Positions 32,564-41,823 are shown, counted from the first letter of the stretch. The stretch is 64,000 nucleotides of DNA from Coneutiohabitans sp964457925 (GCA_964457925.1 CAYWGH010000006.1:149142-213141); one strand, 5' to 3'. The notes: generated by a model not told the origin, from the letters alone. Program-made: numbers and translations.

Positions 32564-33700
32564 TCATTTAACTAATGATTCACGCGCTGCGACGACGCGC
32601 GCATGCGCGGCTTCAACCGAGTCTGCCAGCGCGGTGAGGTGTCCCATCTTGCGGCCGATGCGCGCGCCCAGCTTGCCGTACAGATGAAGCTTCACTTCGG
32701 GGAACGCTGTAACCGCCGGCCAGTTCGGTTCACCATTTTCCCACAACTCGCCGAGCAAATTCGCCATGGCCGCCGGGCGTAATTGCTGAGTTGACCCCAG
32801 CGGCAAGCCGCACACCGCGCGCAATTGCTGCTCGAATTGGCTGGTGACGCATGCCTCAATCGTCAAATGGCCGGAATTGTGCGGGCGCGGGGCAAGCTCG
32901 TTTACCAACAGTTTGTCATCTTTTGTGACAAAAAATTCCACACACAAAACGCCCACCACTTTGAGCTTATCCAAAATGCCGTGTGCAATCTCAACCGCGT
33001 CTTTCGCCACTTTGGGCGACACCCGGCCGGGCGCAAGCGTGAGATCGAGGATGTGATTTCGATGTGAATTTTCCATGACGCCATAGTGCACAAACGCTCC
33101 ATCAAGGCCGCGCGCCGCCACCACTGAAACCTCTTTGCTGAAATCCGCAAACGCCTCCAGCACACCTTCGTTTTCTTCCAAAAAATCAAACGCCTCGCTC
33201 GCCTCCTCCATCGAATTGATTTTGGATTGACCTTTGCCGTCATATCCAAAACTGGCGGTTTTGAGCACCGCCGGAAAACCGATTTTCTGCAAAGCCGTCC
33301 GCAAATCCGCCAAAGACTTGACCGGCTGAAACGATGCCACCGGAAAACCGGCATCGGCCAGAAATATTTTTTCACGCAAGCGATTTTGAGTGATGTGCAG
33401 CACTTCTGCGCTGGGATGCACCGGCACATACGCCGCAGCAACTGCAGCAGCCGCTGCGGAAATATTCTCAAATTCAAACGTCACCACATTAACATCGCGC
33501 ACAAAATCCCGCACCGCATCAAGATCGTCATACGGCGCAACGATTTCGCGGTCTGCAATTTGGCCGGTGGGTGAATCCGTATCGATGGAAAGCGTGTGCA
33601 CGCGATAGCCCATACGCCGCGCCGCGAGCGCGAGCATGCGGCCCAGTTGGCCGCTGCCCAAAATGCCAATGGTTGCCCCGGGCAAGATGATGTGATTCAT
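32564..33700 (-). CDS. purK: N5-carboxyaminoimidazole ribonucleotide synthase
   Basis: PurK uses ATP and bicarbonate to convert aminoimidazole ribonucleotide to N5-CAIR in purine synthesis. The 378-residue ATP-grasp protein has GILGSGQLGRMLALAARRMGY at the N-terminus, VVTFEFENI, the FPAVLKTASFGYDGKGQ lysine block, KEVSVVAARG, and VELAPRPHNSGHLT-type residues (VNELAPRPHNSGH). I chose ATG 33700 with an AAGAGAAAG site, over 33742. It is 25 bp downstream of purE and co-transcribed with it. Confidence 0.95.
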   Translation of the reverse strand: MNHIILPGATIGILGSGQLGRMLALAARRMGYRVHTLSIDTDSPTGQIADREIVAPYDDLDAVRDFVRDVNVVTFEFENISAAAAAVAAAYVPVHPSAEVLHITQNRLREKIFLADAGFPVASFQPVKSLADLRTALQKIGFPAVLKTASFGYDGKGQSKINSMEEASEAFDFLEENEGVLEAFADFSKEVSVVAARGLDGAFVHYGVMENSHRNHILDLTLAPGRVSPKVAKDAVEIAHGILDKLKVVGVLCVEFFVTKDDKLLVNELAPRPHNSGHLTIEACVTSQFEQQLRAVCGLPLGSTQQLRPAAMANLLGELWENGEPNWPAVTAFPEVKLHLYGKLGARIGRKMGHLTALADSVEAAHARVVAARESLVK

Positions 33701-33725
33701 GGCAGCTTTCTCTTTCTTGAAAAAT

Positions 33726-34226
33726 TTAAGGAAGCGTGTCATTCAAAACTCTCTGCGTTTGTTGTTGGCGGAATAGGCGCAGCCGTTCACGCAACGCCGG
33801 GCGCGTGTTGGCCAATATGGCAACCGCGAACAAAGCGGCGTTGGTTGCGCCCGCTGCGCCAATGGCCAGTGTGCCAACCGGAATGCCCGCGGGCATCTGC
33901 ACAATTGCAAGAAGGGAATCCATGCCCTTGAGCGCGCGGCTTTCGACCGGCACGCCGAGCACGGGAATCAGTGTTTGCGCCGCTGTCATGCCGGGCAAAT
34001 GCGCTGCACCGCCCGCCCCCGCAATGATGACCTCAATTCCACGCGACTCCGCGCTTGCTGCAAATTCTGCCAGCCAGGCCGGCGTACGATGCGCGGAGAC
34101 GATGCGGCATTCGTGCGGCACCTCAAATTGCGCCAGCACCTCCGCCGCATGGCGCATGGTCTCCCAATCTGATTTGCTGCCCATGATCACGGATACCAGC
34201 GGAGAAGCCGTTGATAGTTCAGACAT
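33726..34226 (-). CDS. purE: N5-carboxyaminoimidazole ribonucleotide mutase
   Basis: PurE moves the carboxylate of N5-CAIR to give CAIR, the step after PurK. The 166-residue class I PurE shows VIMGSKSDWETMRHAAEVL, ECRIVSAHRTPAWLAEFA, IIAGAGGAAHLPGMTAA with the catalytic His, and GVPVESRALKGMDSLLAIVQMPAGIPVGTLAIG. It forms a two-gene unit with purK and lies 49 bp downstream of the T9SS Asp-box gene on the same strand. Confidence 0.96.
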   Translation of the reverse strand: MSELSTASPLVSVIMGSKSDWETMRHAAEVLAQFEVPHECRIVSAHRTPAWLAEFAASAESRGIEVIIAGAGGAAHLPGMTAAQTLIPVLGVPVESRALKGMDSLLAIVQMPAGIPVGTLAIGAAGATNAALFAVAILANTRPALRERLRLFRQQQTQRVLNDTLP

Positions 34227-34275
34227 GTTTTGTTCGTCGACCTTTCAGCGAGAGGTTGTTACACGCCGAAAAACT

Positions 34276-36858
34276 CTATCTCACCAGCACCATCTTTTTT
34301 TGCACGCTTTGATCCCCTGCTTGCAAACGAACCCAATAAATTCCGCTCCTCTGGCCTTCGCCATTAAACCAAACCTGATAGCTGCCCGCAGGTTTCCGCT
34401 CATTCACCAGCGTGGCCACGTTTCTGCCGAGCACGTCAAAGACCATCAACTGAACAAACGTCTCGCGATTCACAGAATATTGAATGGCCGTTGCCGGATT
34501 AAACGGATTCGGATAATTCTGCTGCAAGCTGAACGCAAGCGGAGGCGCAGGCGAGGGCGAAGCAACGTTCGTCAACGCCGACAAATCGAGCGTGTACATC
34601 GAGCGGCCGTGCGTGCCCGCAACCAGCAGGCGGTCGGGCGCGTGAATGGCAAAATCATATACCGAAACCATGGGCAATCCCCGGCCGAGCGCATGCCATG
34701 TTTTGCCGTAATCCGGTGAATAATACGCGCTGACATCGGCGCCGACATAGAGAAAGCTCGGATAATCAGGATCAACGGCGATGGTATTTAGCGGCGTGTC
34801 CGGAAGGCCAAAGCTAATGTCTTCCCACGTCAACCCCATATCCGTCGTGCGAAAAACATGCGGCTGCGGCGAAGTCCAGCGCAAACCCGAAAACGTGACG
34901 TAGGCAATGTTTTCATCCGTCGGGTCAACTGCCACGCGGGTGACCCAGCGTTCCGGCAAACTCTCCGAAATCTCGCGCCAGGTCAAGCCGCTGTCAGAAG
35001 TCACCCACACATGGCTGTCGTCCGTGCCCGCATAAATGACGTTGGAATTGCTCGGCGCAACCGCGATTGTGGTCACCGTGCCCAAACGCGATCCCGGTTC
35101 ACTCGCTGTGAGATCGCCGCTGATCGCCCTCCAAAAATTTGCGCCGTCGACCGTGCGATAGACGCGATTTGTGCCGTAATACAAGACATTGCTGTCGTTG
35201 GGATCCATCACCACTGGCGTGGCCCAGTTGCGCGGCTCGCTGTTAAAATTAATGCCGTTCAACGCGCTGACAAAAGAGGCGCCGCCATCGGTCGATTTAC
35301 CTAAAAAACCGTTTTGTGATTCGGCATAGATAATGTTTGGATTATTGGGATCAACAATCACATAAAAACCGTCGCCGCCGAAAATTTCCTCCCAATCATC
35401 CAAGCCGCCGGTGTGCGTGCGCAACGTGCCGTTGTCTTGGGTGCCGCCGAGCAAATGCTGTGAATTGCTGGGATCAACGGTAATCTGATAAAACTGTGTC
35501 ACCGGCAAGGCTTTGACTTTTTTCCACACCAAACCGCCATCGCTCGAAATATCAATGCCGCCATCATGGCCGGCAATCAAATGTTGCGCATCAAAGGGAT
35601 TGAACGCCAGCGCATGATGATCGACGTGTGACACGGAAGCCGTGCGCCAAGTACTGCCGCCGTTACTGGAAATCTGTAACGTCAAGTCCAGCACATAAAC
35701 CTGCTCCGGATTTTCGGGATGCACCCGCACGTTGCCGAAATACCAGCTAAAATTCGCGAACCCGCCGCGCAAGCGATTGTTGGGATCGGTTCGCTGCCAA
35801 AAATTGCCGCCGTCACGCGTGCGGTAAAGACTGTCATAGGTATAGCCCGAATTGGTATAAAGCGCGTAAAGATGATCCGGCTGAGTGGCGCAAATCGCCA
35901 GCCCGATGCGGCCAATATCGTTGCGGAAATCGGGCAGCCCATTCACCGCGCCGAGCCGCTGCCAGGTGTCTCCGCCGTCCGTGCTGCGATAAATGCCGCT
36001 CGAGGCGCCGTAAAGGTGCGTGTTGAATTTCGGCGGGCGCACGCGTTCCCACGCTGCGGCAAACAGAATAGCAGGATTTTGTGGGTTGATAACAAGATCG
36101 ATCACGCCCGTCGAGTCGTTAATGAACAAAACTTTTCGCCAATTTTGGCCGCCGTTATCGCTGCGATAAACGCCGCGATCGCTGTCGGTGGCGAAATAAT
36201 TTCCAATCGCCGCCACAAACACGCGATTGGAATTTGTGGGATCGATGACAATTCGCCCGATCGAGGTCGTCTCTTCCAAACCTATGAGTTGCCATGTCTC
36301 CCCGCCGTCGGTTGATTTAAAGACGCCGCCGCCCGGGAAATTGTTGTGGCCGCCGTTCGCCTCGCCGGTCCCGGCGTAAATCGTTTGAGGATGGTTCGGA
36401 TCAACAGCCAAATCGCCGATCGGCAACACCGCTTGTTCATCAAACACCGGCTGCCAGGTTTCCCCGGCGTCTACCGATTTGAACACGCCGCCGGTAGCCG
36501 CGCCCGCGTAAATGATGCTCGGATCAACGGGATTGAATTCGATGTCGCTAATACGACCGCCGATGTTCGCCGGCCCGGCGAATTGCCACTGGGCCGTGAC
36601 GCTGCTCGGCTTTTGCAATGCGCGCATGTGTTGCGCTTGCCGCAACGCCTCAAGATGCGCTGTTTTGTCCGCCCTGCCGTAGGGGAATGTGCGCTGCAAC
36701 CAGGCCCAATCTGAGGGATAGGTTTTGGCGTTGAGCCGTTCTGACGCCGCAGCAACAGACGTTGCCGATTGGCTCCCGGCCGAGGTTATCCAATAAAATA
36801 AACAAAACAAACCGGCAAGCACCAATGGCGGCAGAATGTTTTTGTGAAACTCTCGCAT
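34276..36858 (-). CDS. secreted Asp-box beta-propeller protein with T9SS sorting domain
   Basis: The 860-residue protein has a signal peptide (ILPPLVLAGLFCLFYWI) and at least ten Asp-box motifs (S/T-x-D-x-G-x-T-W, e.g. SVDAGETWQ, STDGGETWQ, SDNGGQNWR, TSDSGLTWR, SPDYGKTWH) spaced through residues 125-740. That is the pattern of BNR/sialidase-like, Vps10 and GH74 propellers. The last ~80 residues (QNYPNPFNPATAIQYSVN to KKMVLVR) are a type A T9SS signal. No sialidase arginine triad is evident, so a binding or structural role, or a GH74-like hydrolase, is equally possible. Confidence 0.87.
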   Translation of the reverse strand: MREFHKNILPPLVLAGLFCLFYWITSAGSQSATSVAAASERLNAKTYPSDWAWLQRTFPYGRADKTAHLEALRQAQHMRALQKPSSVTAQWQFAGPANIGGRISDIEFNPVDPSIIYAGAATGGVFKSVDAGETWQPVFDEQAVLPIGDLAVDPNHPQTIYAGTGEANGGHNNFPGGGVFKSTDGGETWQLIGLEETTSIGRIVIDPTNSNRVFVAAIGNYFATDSDRGVYRSDNGGQNWRKVLFINDSTGVIDLVINPQNPAILFAAAWERVRPPKFNTHLYGASSGIYRSTDGGDTWQRLGAVNGLPDFRNDIGRIGLAICATQPDHLYALYTNSGYTYDSLYRTRDGGNFWQRTDPNNRLRGGFANFSWYFGNVRVHPENPEQVYVLDLTLQISSNGGSTWRTASVSHVDHHALAFNPFDAQHLIAGHDGGIDISSDGGLVWKKVKALPVTQFYQITVDPSNSQHLLGGTQDNGTLRTHTGGLDDWEEIFGGDGFYVIVDPNNPNIIYAESQNGFLGKSTDGGASFVSALNGINFNSEPRNWATPVVMDPNDSNVLYYGTNRVYRTVDGANFWRAISGDLTASEPGSRLGTVTTIAVAPSNSNVIYAGTDDSHVWVTSDSGLTWREISESLPERWVTRVAVDPTDENIAYVTFSGLRWTSPQPHVFRTTDMGLTWEDISFGLPDTPLNTIAVDPDYPSFLYVGADVSAYYSPDYGKTWHALGRGLPMVSVYDFAIHAPDRLLVAGTHGRSMYTLDLSALTNVASPSPAPPLAFSLQQNYPNPFNPATAIQYSVNRETFVQLMVFDVLGRNVATLVNERKPAGSYQVWFNGEGQRSGIYWVRLQAGDQSVQKKMVLVR

Positions 36859-37526
36859 GCAGAATCTCCAGAGCGATCGCCTTGTCGCTTTAAGTTGGTG
36901 AGTCCCTCATCATTGTTGTGTGGCAGCGGCGCGTGCGGTTCGATTGAAAGTGCGTCGCCCGCGAACGGCTGAACCGGTCGAACCCTTGATGAAGCCTCGG
37001 GAAAACGCGGGGATCTTGTGACGATGGGACCAGCACGGCATTTTCACAGGATGCCAGCACCGCTGCCAGAATATCGAAGGAGGGATTTAATTTTCAAGGT
37101 AAACTCGTTATGCGATTAGCTTTTCAAACACTGAATAACGTTCTAACTTTTTTCATCCTCGGATTTCAGCTTGCCTAAAATCTGGTGCAGGGTTTAAGAT
37201 GCAAAACAGGAGTTTACACGCGAAACCTCTTCCAAAAACAAAGTCGATCACACCTGCTCCAACGTTTGTTGCTTGGTGTTATTGTAGCAGAAAAAAGTTA
37301 AAAGGCAAGACTGGAAATGATGAAAATTTCTCAACTCGTGCAAACCATTTGATCTACCGATTGTCTGAGCCAGAAGACCGTCGCAAGCGAAACGGCCGGC
37401 GAGCAATTATCGTTGATGCGAATCTGGATTTTTCATCGTCATGGCGCAGCAGAGAAACCTTCGGTTACTTCAAGCCGTAACAAAGGCCAAATCTATTCAA
37501 GTAAAATCAGCCAGGAGGAAAACGGC
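36859..37526. other. 668-base divergent intergenic region
   Basis: This gap separates the Asp-box gene from the divergent DUF4097 gene and is AT-rich from about 37080 to 37400. It should hold both promoters, yet I could not pick a hexamer pair with good spacing. A 93-codon open frame at 37199-37480 has no ribosome-binding site or family resemblance and is not called. Confidence 0.5.
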
Positions 37527-38519
37527 ATGCAATGTTTCAAACGCGTTTTTGTCATAAGCTTGTTTGCATTTTGTTCGATTGCGCCGATGGCGGCGACCGC
37601 GCAAGAAGAACGCACGGAAAAGTCATTCTCCGTCACGCCGGGCGGTTGGGTGGAATTGCGTGCAGATTTCGGCTCAGTGGATGTCCGTTCATGGCCGCAA
37701 AATGAAGTCAAAGTCGAAGTGGTCAAATGGGTGGAAGGCCGTTCGCGCCGCAGCGCGAGTGAGTTGTTCAAGGATTACGAAATCACCTTCGATCAAACCT
37801 CACGGGGCGTTTCCATCGTGGCAAAGATGTACGGCGGCAGCCAACGCTGGTGGCGCAGCAATGACGGCCTGCAAGTCGAGTTTCGGTTGACTGTGCCGCA
37901 AAAGTACAATCTTGATTTGAATACCTCCGGCGGCAGCATTTCCGTTGACAATCTCACCGGCGAGGCGCGCGTGAAAACCAGCGGCGGCTCGCTTTCGTTG
38001 GGCCGCATCGAAGGCCCGATCGAGGCGCGCACCAGCGGCGGCAGCATTGATTTGCAGCAGGCCAAGGGCCGGTTGATCGCGCAAACCAGCGGCGGCGGCA
38101 TCACGGTCGGCGAGGTCGATGGCGACGTTGACGTGGAAACCTCGGGCGGCTCAATCAACGTTGATGGCGCCACCGGTAATCTGCGTGCGCATACTTCCGG
38201 CGGCGGCATTTCACTGCGGCGCTTACACGGTTCCGTCGATGCCAGCACTTCCGGCGGCTCGCTCAGCGCCGAGTTGTTGGAGCAGTTCGAGGCGCCTTGT
38301 GAGCTTTCCACCTCCGGCGGCGGGATTGTGGTTTATCTCGCATCAGGCATCAAAGCGGATATTGATGCGCGGACGTCGGGGGGAGACGTGGAAAGCGATT
38401 TGCCCATCACTGTGCAGGGATCGATTGGCGAGGGAAAACTTCAGGGCAAGCTTAACGGCGGCGGGCCGTTGCTGACCTTGCGCACCAGCGGCGGCGATAT
38501 ACGGTTGCGTAGTCGATAA
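37527..38519 (+). CDS. secreted DUF4097 beta-strand repeat protein
   Basis: The 330-residue protein has a signal peptide (RVFVISLFAFCSIAPMAATA), an N-terminal beta domain, then about ten copies of a ~21-residue unit centred on TSGGS/TSGGG/TSGGD from residue 135 on. This is the DUF4097 (DUF4098) parallel beta-helix or solenoid pattern seen in adhesin-like proteins of unknown function. AGGAGG lies eight bases before ATG 37527. A perfect terminator follows directly. Location is expected to be periplasmic or surface; it carries no T9SS signal. Confidence 0.85.
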   Translation: MQCFKRVFVISLFAFCSIAPMAATAQEERTEKSFSVTPGGWVELRADFGSVDVRSWPQNEVKVEVVKWVEGRSRRSASELFKDYEITFDQTSRGVSIVAKMYGGSQRWWRSNDGLQVEFRLTVPQKYNLDLNTSGGSISVDNLTGEARVKTSGGSLSLGRIEGPIEARTSGGSIDLQQAKGRLIAQTSGGGITVGEVDGDVDVETSGGSINVDGATGNLRAHTSGGGISLRRLHGSVDASTSGGSLSAELLEQFEAPCELSTSGGGIVVYLASGIKADIDARTSGGDVESDLPITVQGSIGEGKLQGKLNGGGPLLTLRTSGGDIRLRSR

Positions 38520-38535
38520 AGGTATTGATTGAAAC

Positions 38536-38569
38536 GAAAAAGCCGGAGGAAAAATTCTTCGGCTTTTTC
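38536..38569 (+). terminator. intrinsic terminator after the DUF4097 gene
   Basis: GAAAAAGCCG and CGGCTTTTTC form a perfect 10-bp stem around GAGGAAAAATTCTT, with the T-rich 3' arm serving as the U-tract. It starts 16 bases after the stop codon. Confidence 0.8.
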
Positions 38570-38874
38570 ATTTGAGCAAAAACAAGGGGCTTTCACTACC
38601 CAAAAGTTGAGCGCCGTGAAGGATCCGCATCACCCACACCGCGTCAGCGATTATGCAAAAAATAATGCGGTATCGTTTTACGAGCAAATGCCTATACTCA
38701 TATTTTCTTTCAATTTTTTCCGGGATTTTGGCGCAACGTTGGGGGTAACCATTTTAGCGTTTGCACTTTCTGCCGGAGTTTGTAAAAAACTTTGCCGCCG
38801 CCCTCGGGTTATCTTTTGCGATTTAAGAGTAGATTCTTACAAAATCCTTTTCCGCGGCTGGCAAAATGCGAACA
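38570..38874. other. intergenic gap without a recognisable feature
   Basis: These 305 bases lie between the DUF4097 terminator and the convergent antitoxin gene. I see no ORF, repeat or hairpin worth calling. No toxin gene follows the antitoxin here. Confidence 0.5.
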
Positions 38875-39150
38875 TTATAATTGCTTCGCCTTGGCAAATT
38901 CGATGAAGAAGTCATTGATGTCCCGCCCCCTTCCCTGAATAATTTCCTTTTCTGCTTGCCTAAGCAGACGCGCCAATCGTTTCGGTGCTAATTGTTCTCC
39001 GAAAGCCTTGACATCCAATAAAACGGCCGCAGGTTTGCCATCTGTCGTCAACAAAATTGGCCGGCGAGTCTTTTGCACACGCCGCAAAAGCTGCGTCAAT
39101 TTATTCTTGAGGTCCGTTACCGGCCGGATGTCATCTGTAAGAATTTCCAT
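38875..39150 (-). CDS. Phd/YefM-family antitoxin, apparently orphan
   Basis: The 91-residue protein (MEILTDDIRPVTDLKNKLTQ at the start) has the Phd/YefM fold: an N-terminal DNA-binding part with KTRRPILLTTDGKPAAVLLDV, then a helical toxin-binding tail. ATG 39150 has GGAGACG nine bases upstream. In complete modules a RelE or Doc toxin follows; here the downstream 300 bases are empty, so the toxin is missing or elsewhere. The last residues (FFIEFAKAKQL) are not obviously truncated. Confidence 0.8.
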   Translation of the reverse strand: MEILTDDIRPVTDLKNKLTQLLRRVQKTRRPILLTTDGKPAAVLLDVKAFGEQLAPKRLARLLRQAEKEIIQGRGRDINDFFIEFAKAKQL

Positions 39151-39250
39151 ATTGGCGTCTCCGACTTGCATTTCACTGCAATAATTGCGTTTTCGATAAC
39201 GTGTGCAACACAAGTCATCACATCTACATTCGCAAGATTTTTGTTGGGCT

Positions 39251-39670
39251 TCATTCCCCGATAATCTTCACCACCACGCGCTTCTTCCGGCGGCCGTCAA
39301 ATTCCCCATAAAAAACTTGTTCCCACGGGCCGAAATCGAGTTTGCCCTTGGTAATGGGCACCACGACTTCGCGGCCCATGATTTGACGTTTCAGATGCGC
39401 ATCGGCATTGTCTTCGCCGGTGCGGTTATGGCGATAATGCGAGGTTGGCTCGTGCGGCGCCAGCTCTTCCAGCCAATCGTCATAATCTTGAATCAAGCCG
39501 GATTCATTGTCGTTGATAAATACGGAAGCCGTGATATGCTGCGCCGCAACCAATACCAAACCTTCTTGCACCCCGCTTTTTGCCACCAACGCTTCGACTT
39601 TGTCGGTAATATTGATATAATCGCGACGATGCGGTGTGTTAAACCAAAGGTATTCTGTGAGTGATTTCAT
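39251..39670 (-). CDS. yjbQ: YjbQ-family secondary thiamine-phosphate synthase-like protein
   Basis: The 139-residue protein matches UPF0047/YjbQ: QEGLVLVAAQHITASVFINDNESGL near residue 35, HYRHNRTGEDNADAHLKRQIMG with conserved histidines, and LDFGPWEQVFYGEFDGRRKKRVVVKI at the end. YjbQ has weak thiamine-phosphate synthase activity in E. coli; its real role is unclear. ATG 39670 with a GAGAAAGC site was preferred over 39700. It appears monocistronic. Confidence 0.92.
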   Translation of the reverse strand: MKSLTEYLWFNTPHRRDYINITDKVEALVAKSGVQEGLVLVAAQHITASVFINDNESGLIQDYDDWLEELAPHEPTSHYRHNRTGEDNADAHLKRQIMGREVVVPITKGKLDFGPWEQVFYGEFDGRRKKRVVVKIIGE

Positions 39671-39808
39671 GGGAGCTTTCTCTCGTGTTTTCTGGTTCAC
39701 TTGTTTTAAAATTTAGACACGCAGAACAAGAAATAAAACCGCCGGAACATACGAAAATTTACTTTTTCGAAAAAGCCGGATAAGCCGTCTCAAAAATTTG
39801 CTGCAAAG

Positions 39809-39918
39809 ATTTTCAGACGAGTTGAAAATCGAAATTCTTTGCGCAGCTTTGTAAGCTTCGCCCACAAAAGTGGAAATCCCACAAATGCAAAAAGCTTTTT
39901 CTCTGAGATTTCAATCAG
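39809..39918 (+). repeat. ~110 bp hairpin repeat family, copy B
   Basis: GATTTTCAGACGAGTTGAAA opens the unit as a hairpin (GATTTTCA paired with TGAAAATC). It is followed by GCGCAGCTTTGTAAGCTTCG, AGTGGAAATCCCACAAATGC and a GATTTCAATCAGG end. It matches copy A in order and spacing and lies upstream of hutH. Confidence 0.7.
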
Positions 39919-40014
39919 GTAGAAATGAAAATCATTGCACTCAACTGAACGAGCCTGCGCGGAGGGGAAAAGTCGTTGACTCTGGCGCAAAACTTTTTTA
40001 ACATGCGCCACTTT

Positions 40015-41538
40015 ATGAAGCATCTCCTCGACGGTAAATCGTTAACGCTGGACATTTTGCACGAGGTTGCAGCCGGCGGCGCTGAGCTTGAGCTTTCGGT
40101 CGAGGCGCTGCGCCGCATGGAAAGCAGCCGCAATGTGATTGACGGCGTTCTACAAAGCGGCCGCGTGATATACGGCGTCAACACCGGTTTCGGCAAGCTC
40201 GCGGATGTGCGCATCTCGCCGGACGATCTCTCGACCCTGCAAAAAAATCTCATTCTCAGTCATGCGTGCGGCACGGGCCCGGCTCTGTCTGCACCGGAAG
40301 TGCGCGCGCTGCTCTTGCTCAAGCTCAATACGCTGCTCACCGGTTACTCGGGTTCCCGCACAATCGTGGCGGAATATCTGCATCATTTGCTGGCCAAGGA
40401 TGTGTTGCCGGTGATTCCGGAAAAAGGCTCAGTGGGCGCCTCGGGCGACCTTGCGCCGCTGGCGCACATGTCGCTGGTGTTGCTCGGCTTGGGCGAAGCG
40501 TTGGTGCAAAACCAAAAAGTCAGTGGTCTCGAAGCGCTGCGTTTCGTCGATTTGCAGCCGCTTGCTCTGGCTGCGAAAGAGGGACTGGCTTTGATCAACG
40601 GCACCCAGTTCATGACCGCAGTTGGCAGCCTCGCGTTGTTGCAATTGCAAACGCTGACCGCAACCGCCGATATTTGCGGCGCGATGAGCGCGGAAGCCTT
40701 GTTATGCACGCCCGTGGCGTTCGATCAGCGTATTCAAGTCGCGCGCGGTTATGCCGGCCAGCAGCAATCGGCTGCCAACCTGCGGCGACTCATGGCGGAC
40801 AGCCCGATTCGCGCCTCGCATCTGCAGTGCAATCGCGTGCAAGATGCTTATTCCGTGCGCTGCATGCCGCAGATTCACGGCGCGGTGCGCGACAATGTCA
40901 ACCATCTGCGTGAAACGTTCGGCGTCGAGTTGAATGCCGCGACGGACAACCCGCTGGTCTTCGCCGAAGACGGCGACATTCTTTCCGGCGGCAATTTTCA
41001 CGGCCACCCCATTGCGATAGCCTGCGATCTCATTGCCATTCTGGCCACCCAAATTGCCAATCTCAGCGAGCGCCGCATTGCGTTCATGATGGATTCGACT
41101 TTGAGCGAGCTGCCGCCGTTTCTGATCAAGAACAGCGGCCTCAACTCCGGCTTCATGATTGCGCATGTCAGCGCCGCCAGCCTGGTTTCCGAAAACAAAG
41201 TGCTGAGCCATCCCGCCTCGGTGGATTCGATTCCGACTTCGGCCAACAAGGAAGATTATGTGAGCATGGGCGCGCATGCTGCGGTGAAAGCGCGCAACGC
41301 CGTCAACAACGCCATAACGGTTTTGGGAATCGAATTGCTGTGCGCCTGCCAGGCGCTGGATTTACGGCTGCCGTTGGCGCCCGGCCCGGCAACGAAGGCC
41401 GTGCACGATCTCGTGCGCAAGCATGTGTCGAGCTTGACGGAAGATCGTGTGCTGGCGGATGATATTGCCCTCGCTACGCGTTTGATTGTCTCGGGTGAAG
41501 TGTTGCATGCAGCAGAAAAAGTGATCGGCGAGTTATGA
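40015..41538 (+). CDS. hutH: histidine ammonia-lyase
   Basis: HutH removes ammonia from histidine to give urocanate, the first step of histidine degradation. The 507-residue protein has GVNTGFGKLADVRI, the GSVGASGDLAPLAHMSLVLLG block whose Ala-Ser-Gly forms the MIO cofactor, NGTQFMTA, CNRVQDAYSVRCMPQIHGA, and ATDNPLVFAEDG. ATG 40015 gives the family's usual N-terminus; a TTG at 39976 has a strong GGAGGGG site and would add 13 residues. The same TTGACT can be read as a -35 box with TAACAT 17 bases on, placing transcription start next to ATG 40015. No hutU, hutI or hutG is adjacent. Confidence 0.93.
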   Translation: MKHLLDGKSLTLDILHEVAAGGAELELSVEALRRMESSRNVIDGVLQSGRVIYGVNTGFGKLADVRISPDDLSTLQKNLILSHACGTGPALSAPEVRALLLLKLNTLLTGYSGSRTIVAEYLHHLLAKDVLPVIPEKGSVGASGDLAPLAHMSLVLLGLGEALVQNQKVSGLEALRFVDLQPLALAAKEGLALINGTQFMTAVGSLALLQLQTLTATADICGAMSAEALLCTPVAFDQRIQVARGYAGQQQSAANLRRLMADSPIRASHLQCNRVQDAYSVRCMPQIHGAVRDNVNHLRETFGVELNAATDNPLVFAEDGDILSGGNFHGHPIAIACDLIAILATQIANLSERRIAFMMDSTLSELPPFLIKNSGLNSGFMIAHVSAASLVSENKVLSHPASVDSIPTSANKEDYVSMGAHAAVKARNAVNNAITVLGIELLCACQALDLRLPLAPGPATKAVHDLVRKHVSSLTEDRVLADDIALATRLIVSGEVLHAAEKVIGEL

Positions 41539-41606
41539 TTTTCTCGGTTCGCCTTTCCGCCAGTTTATTATTTCCATAGTTATTTCCCTCTAATGATATT
41601 ACACCA

Positions 41607-41725
41607 GATTTCAGGCAAGCTGAAATCCGAAGCCCTGCGGGCAGCGATTCGAAAACAGTTTTTTTCAACGGGTGGAAAAATCCAACGGATGTGAAAGACT
41701 GGAACCGTTGGGTTCTTCAATCCGC
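41607..41725 (+). repeat. ~120 bp hairpin repeat family, copy C (diverged)
   Basis: GATTTCAGGCAAGCTGAAAT forms the opening hairpin, then GGGCAGCGATTCGAAAAC, GGTGGAAAAATCCAACGGAT and TTCTTCAATCCG follow in the same order as in copies A and B. Divergence is larger, but order and spacing are kept. It lies between hutH and guaB. Confidence 0.5.
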
Positions 41726-41823
41726 GGGAGAAATAAATTAGAACTTAATTCTGTGTTTGAAAGCTAATCGCATAATCATGAAGCCAAAATGAATTTGCCT
41801 CTTGCATCAAGTGAAGGTGGATC

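Noticed and set aside
37199..37480. A 93-codon plus-strand frame before the DUF4097 gene
   Set aside because: There is no ribosome-binding site and no motif, and it lies in an AT-rich region likely to be promoter.
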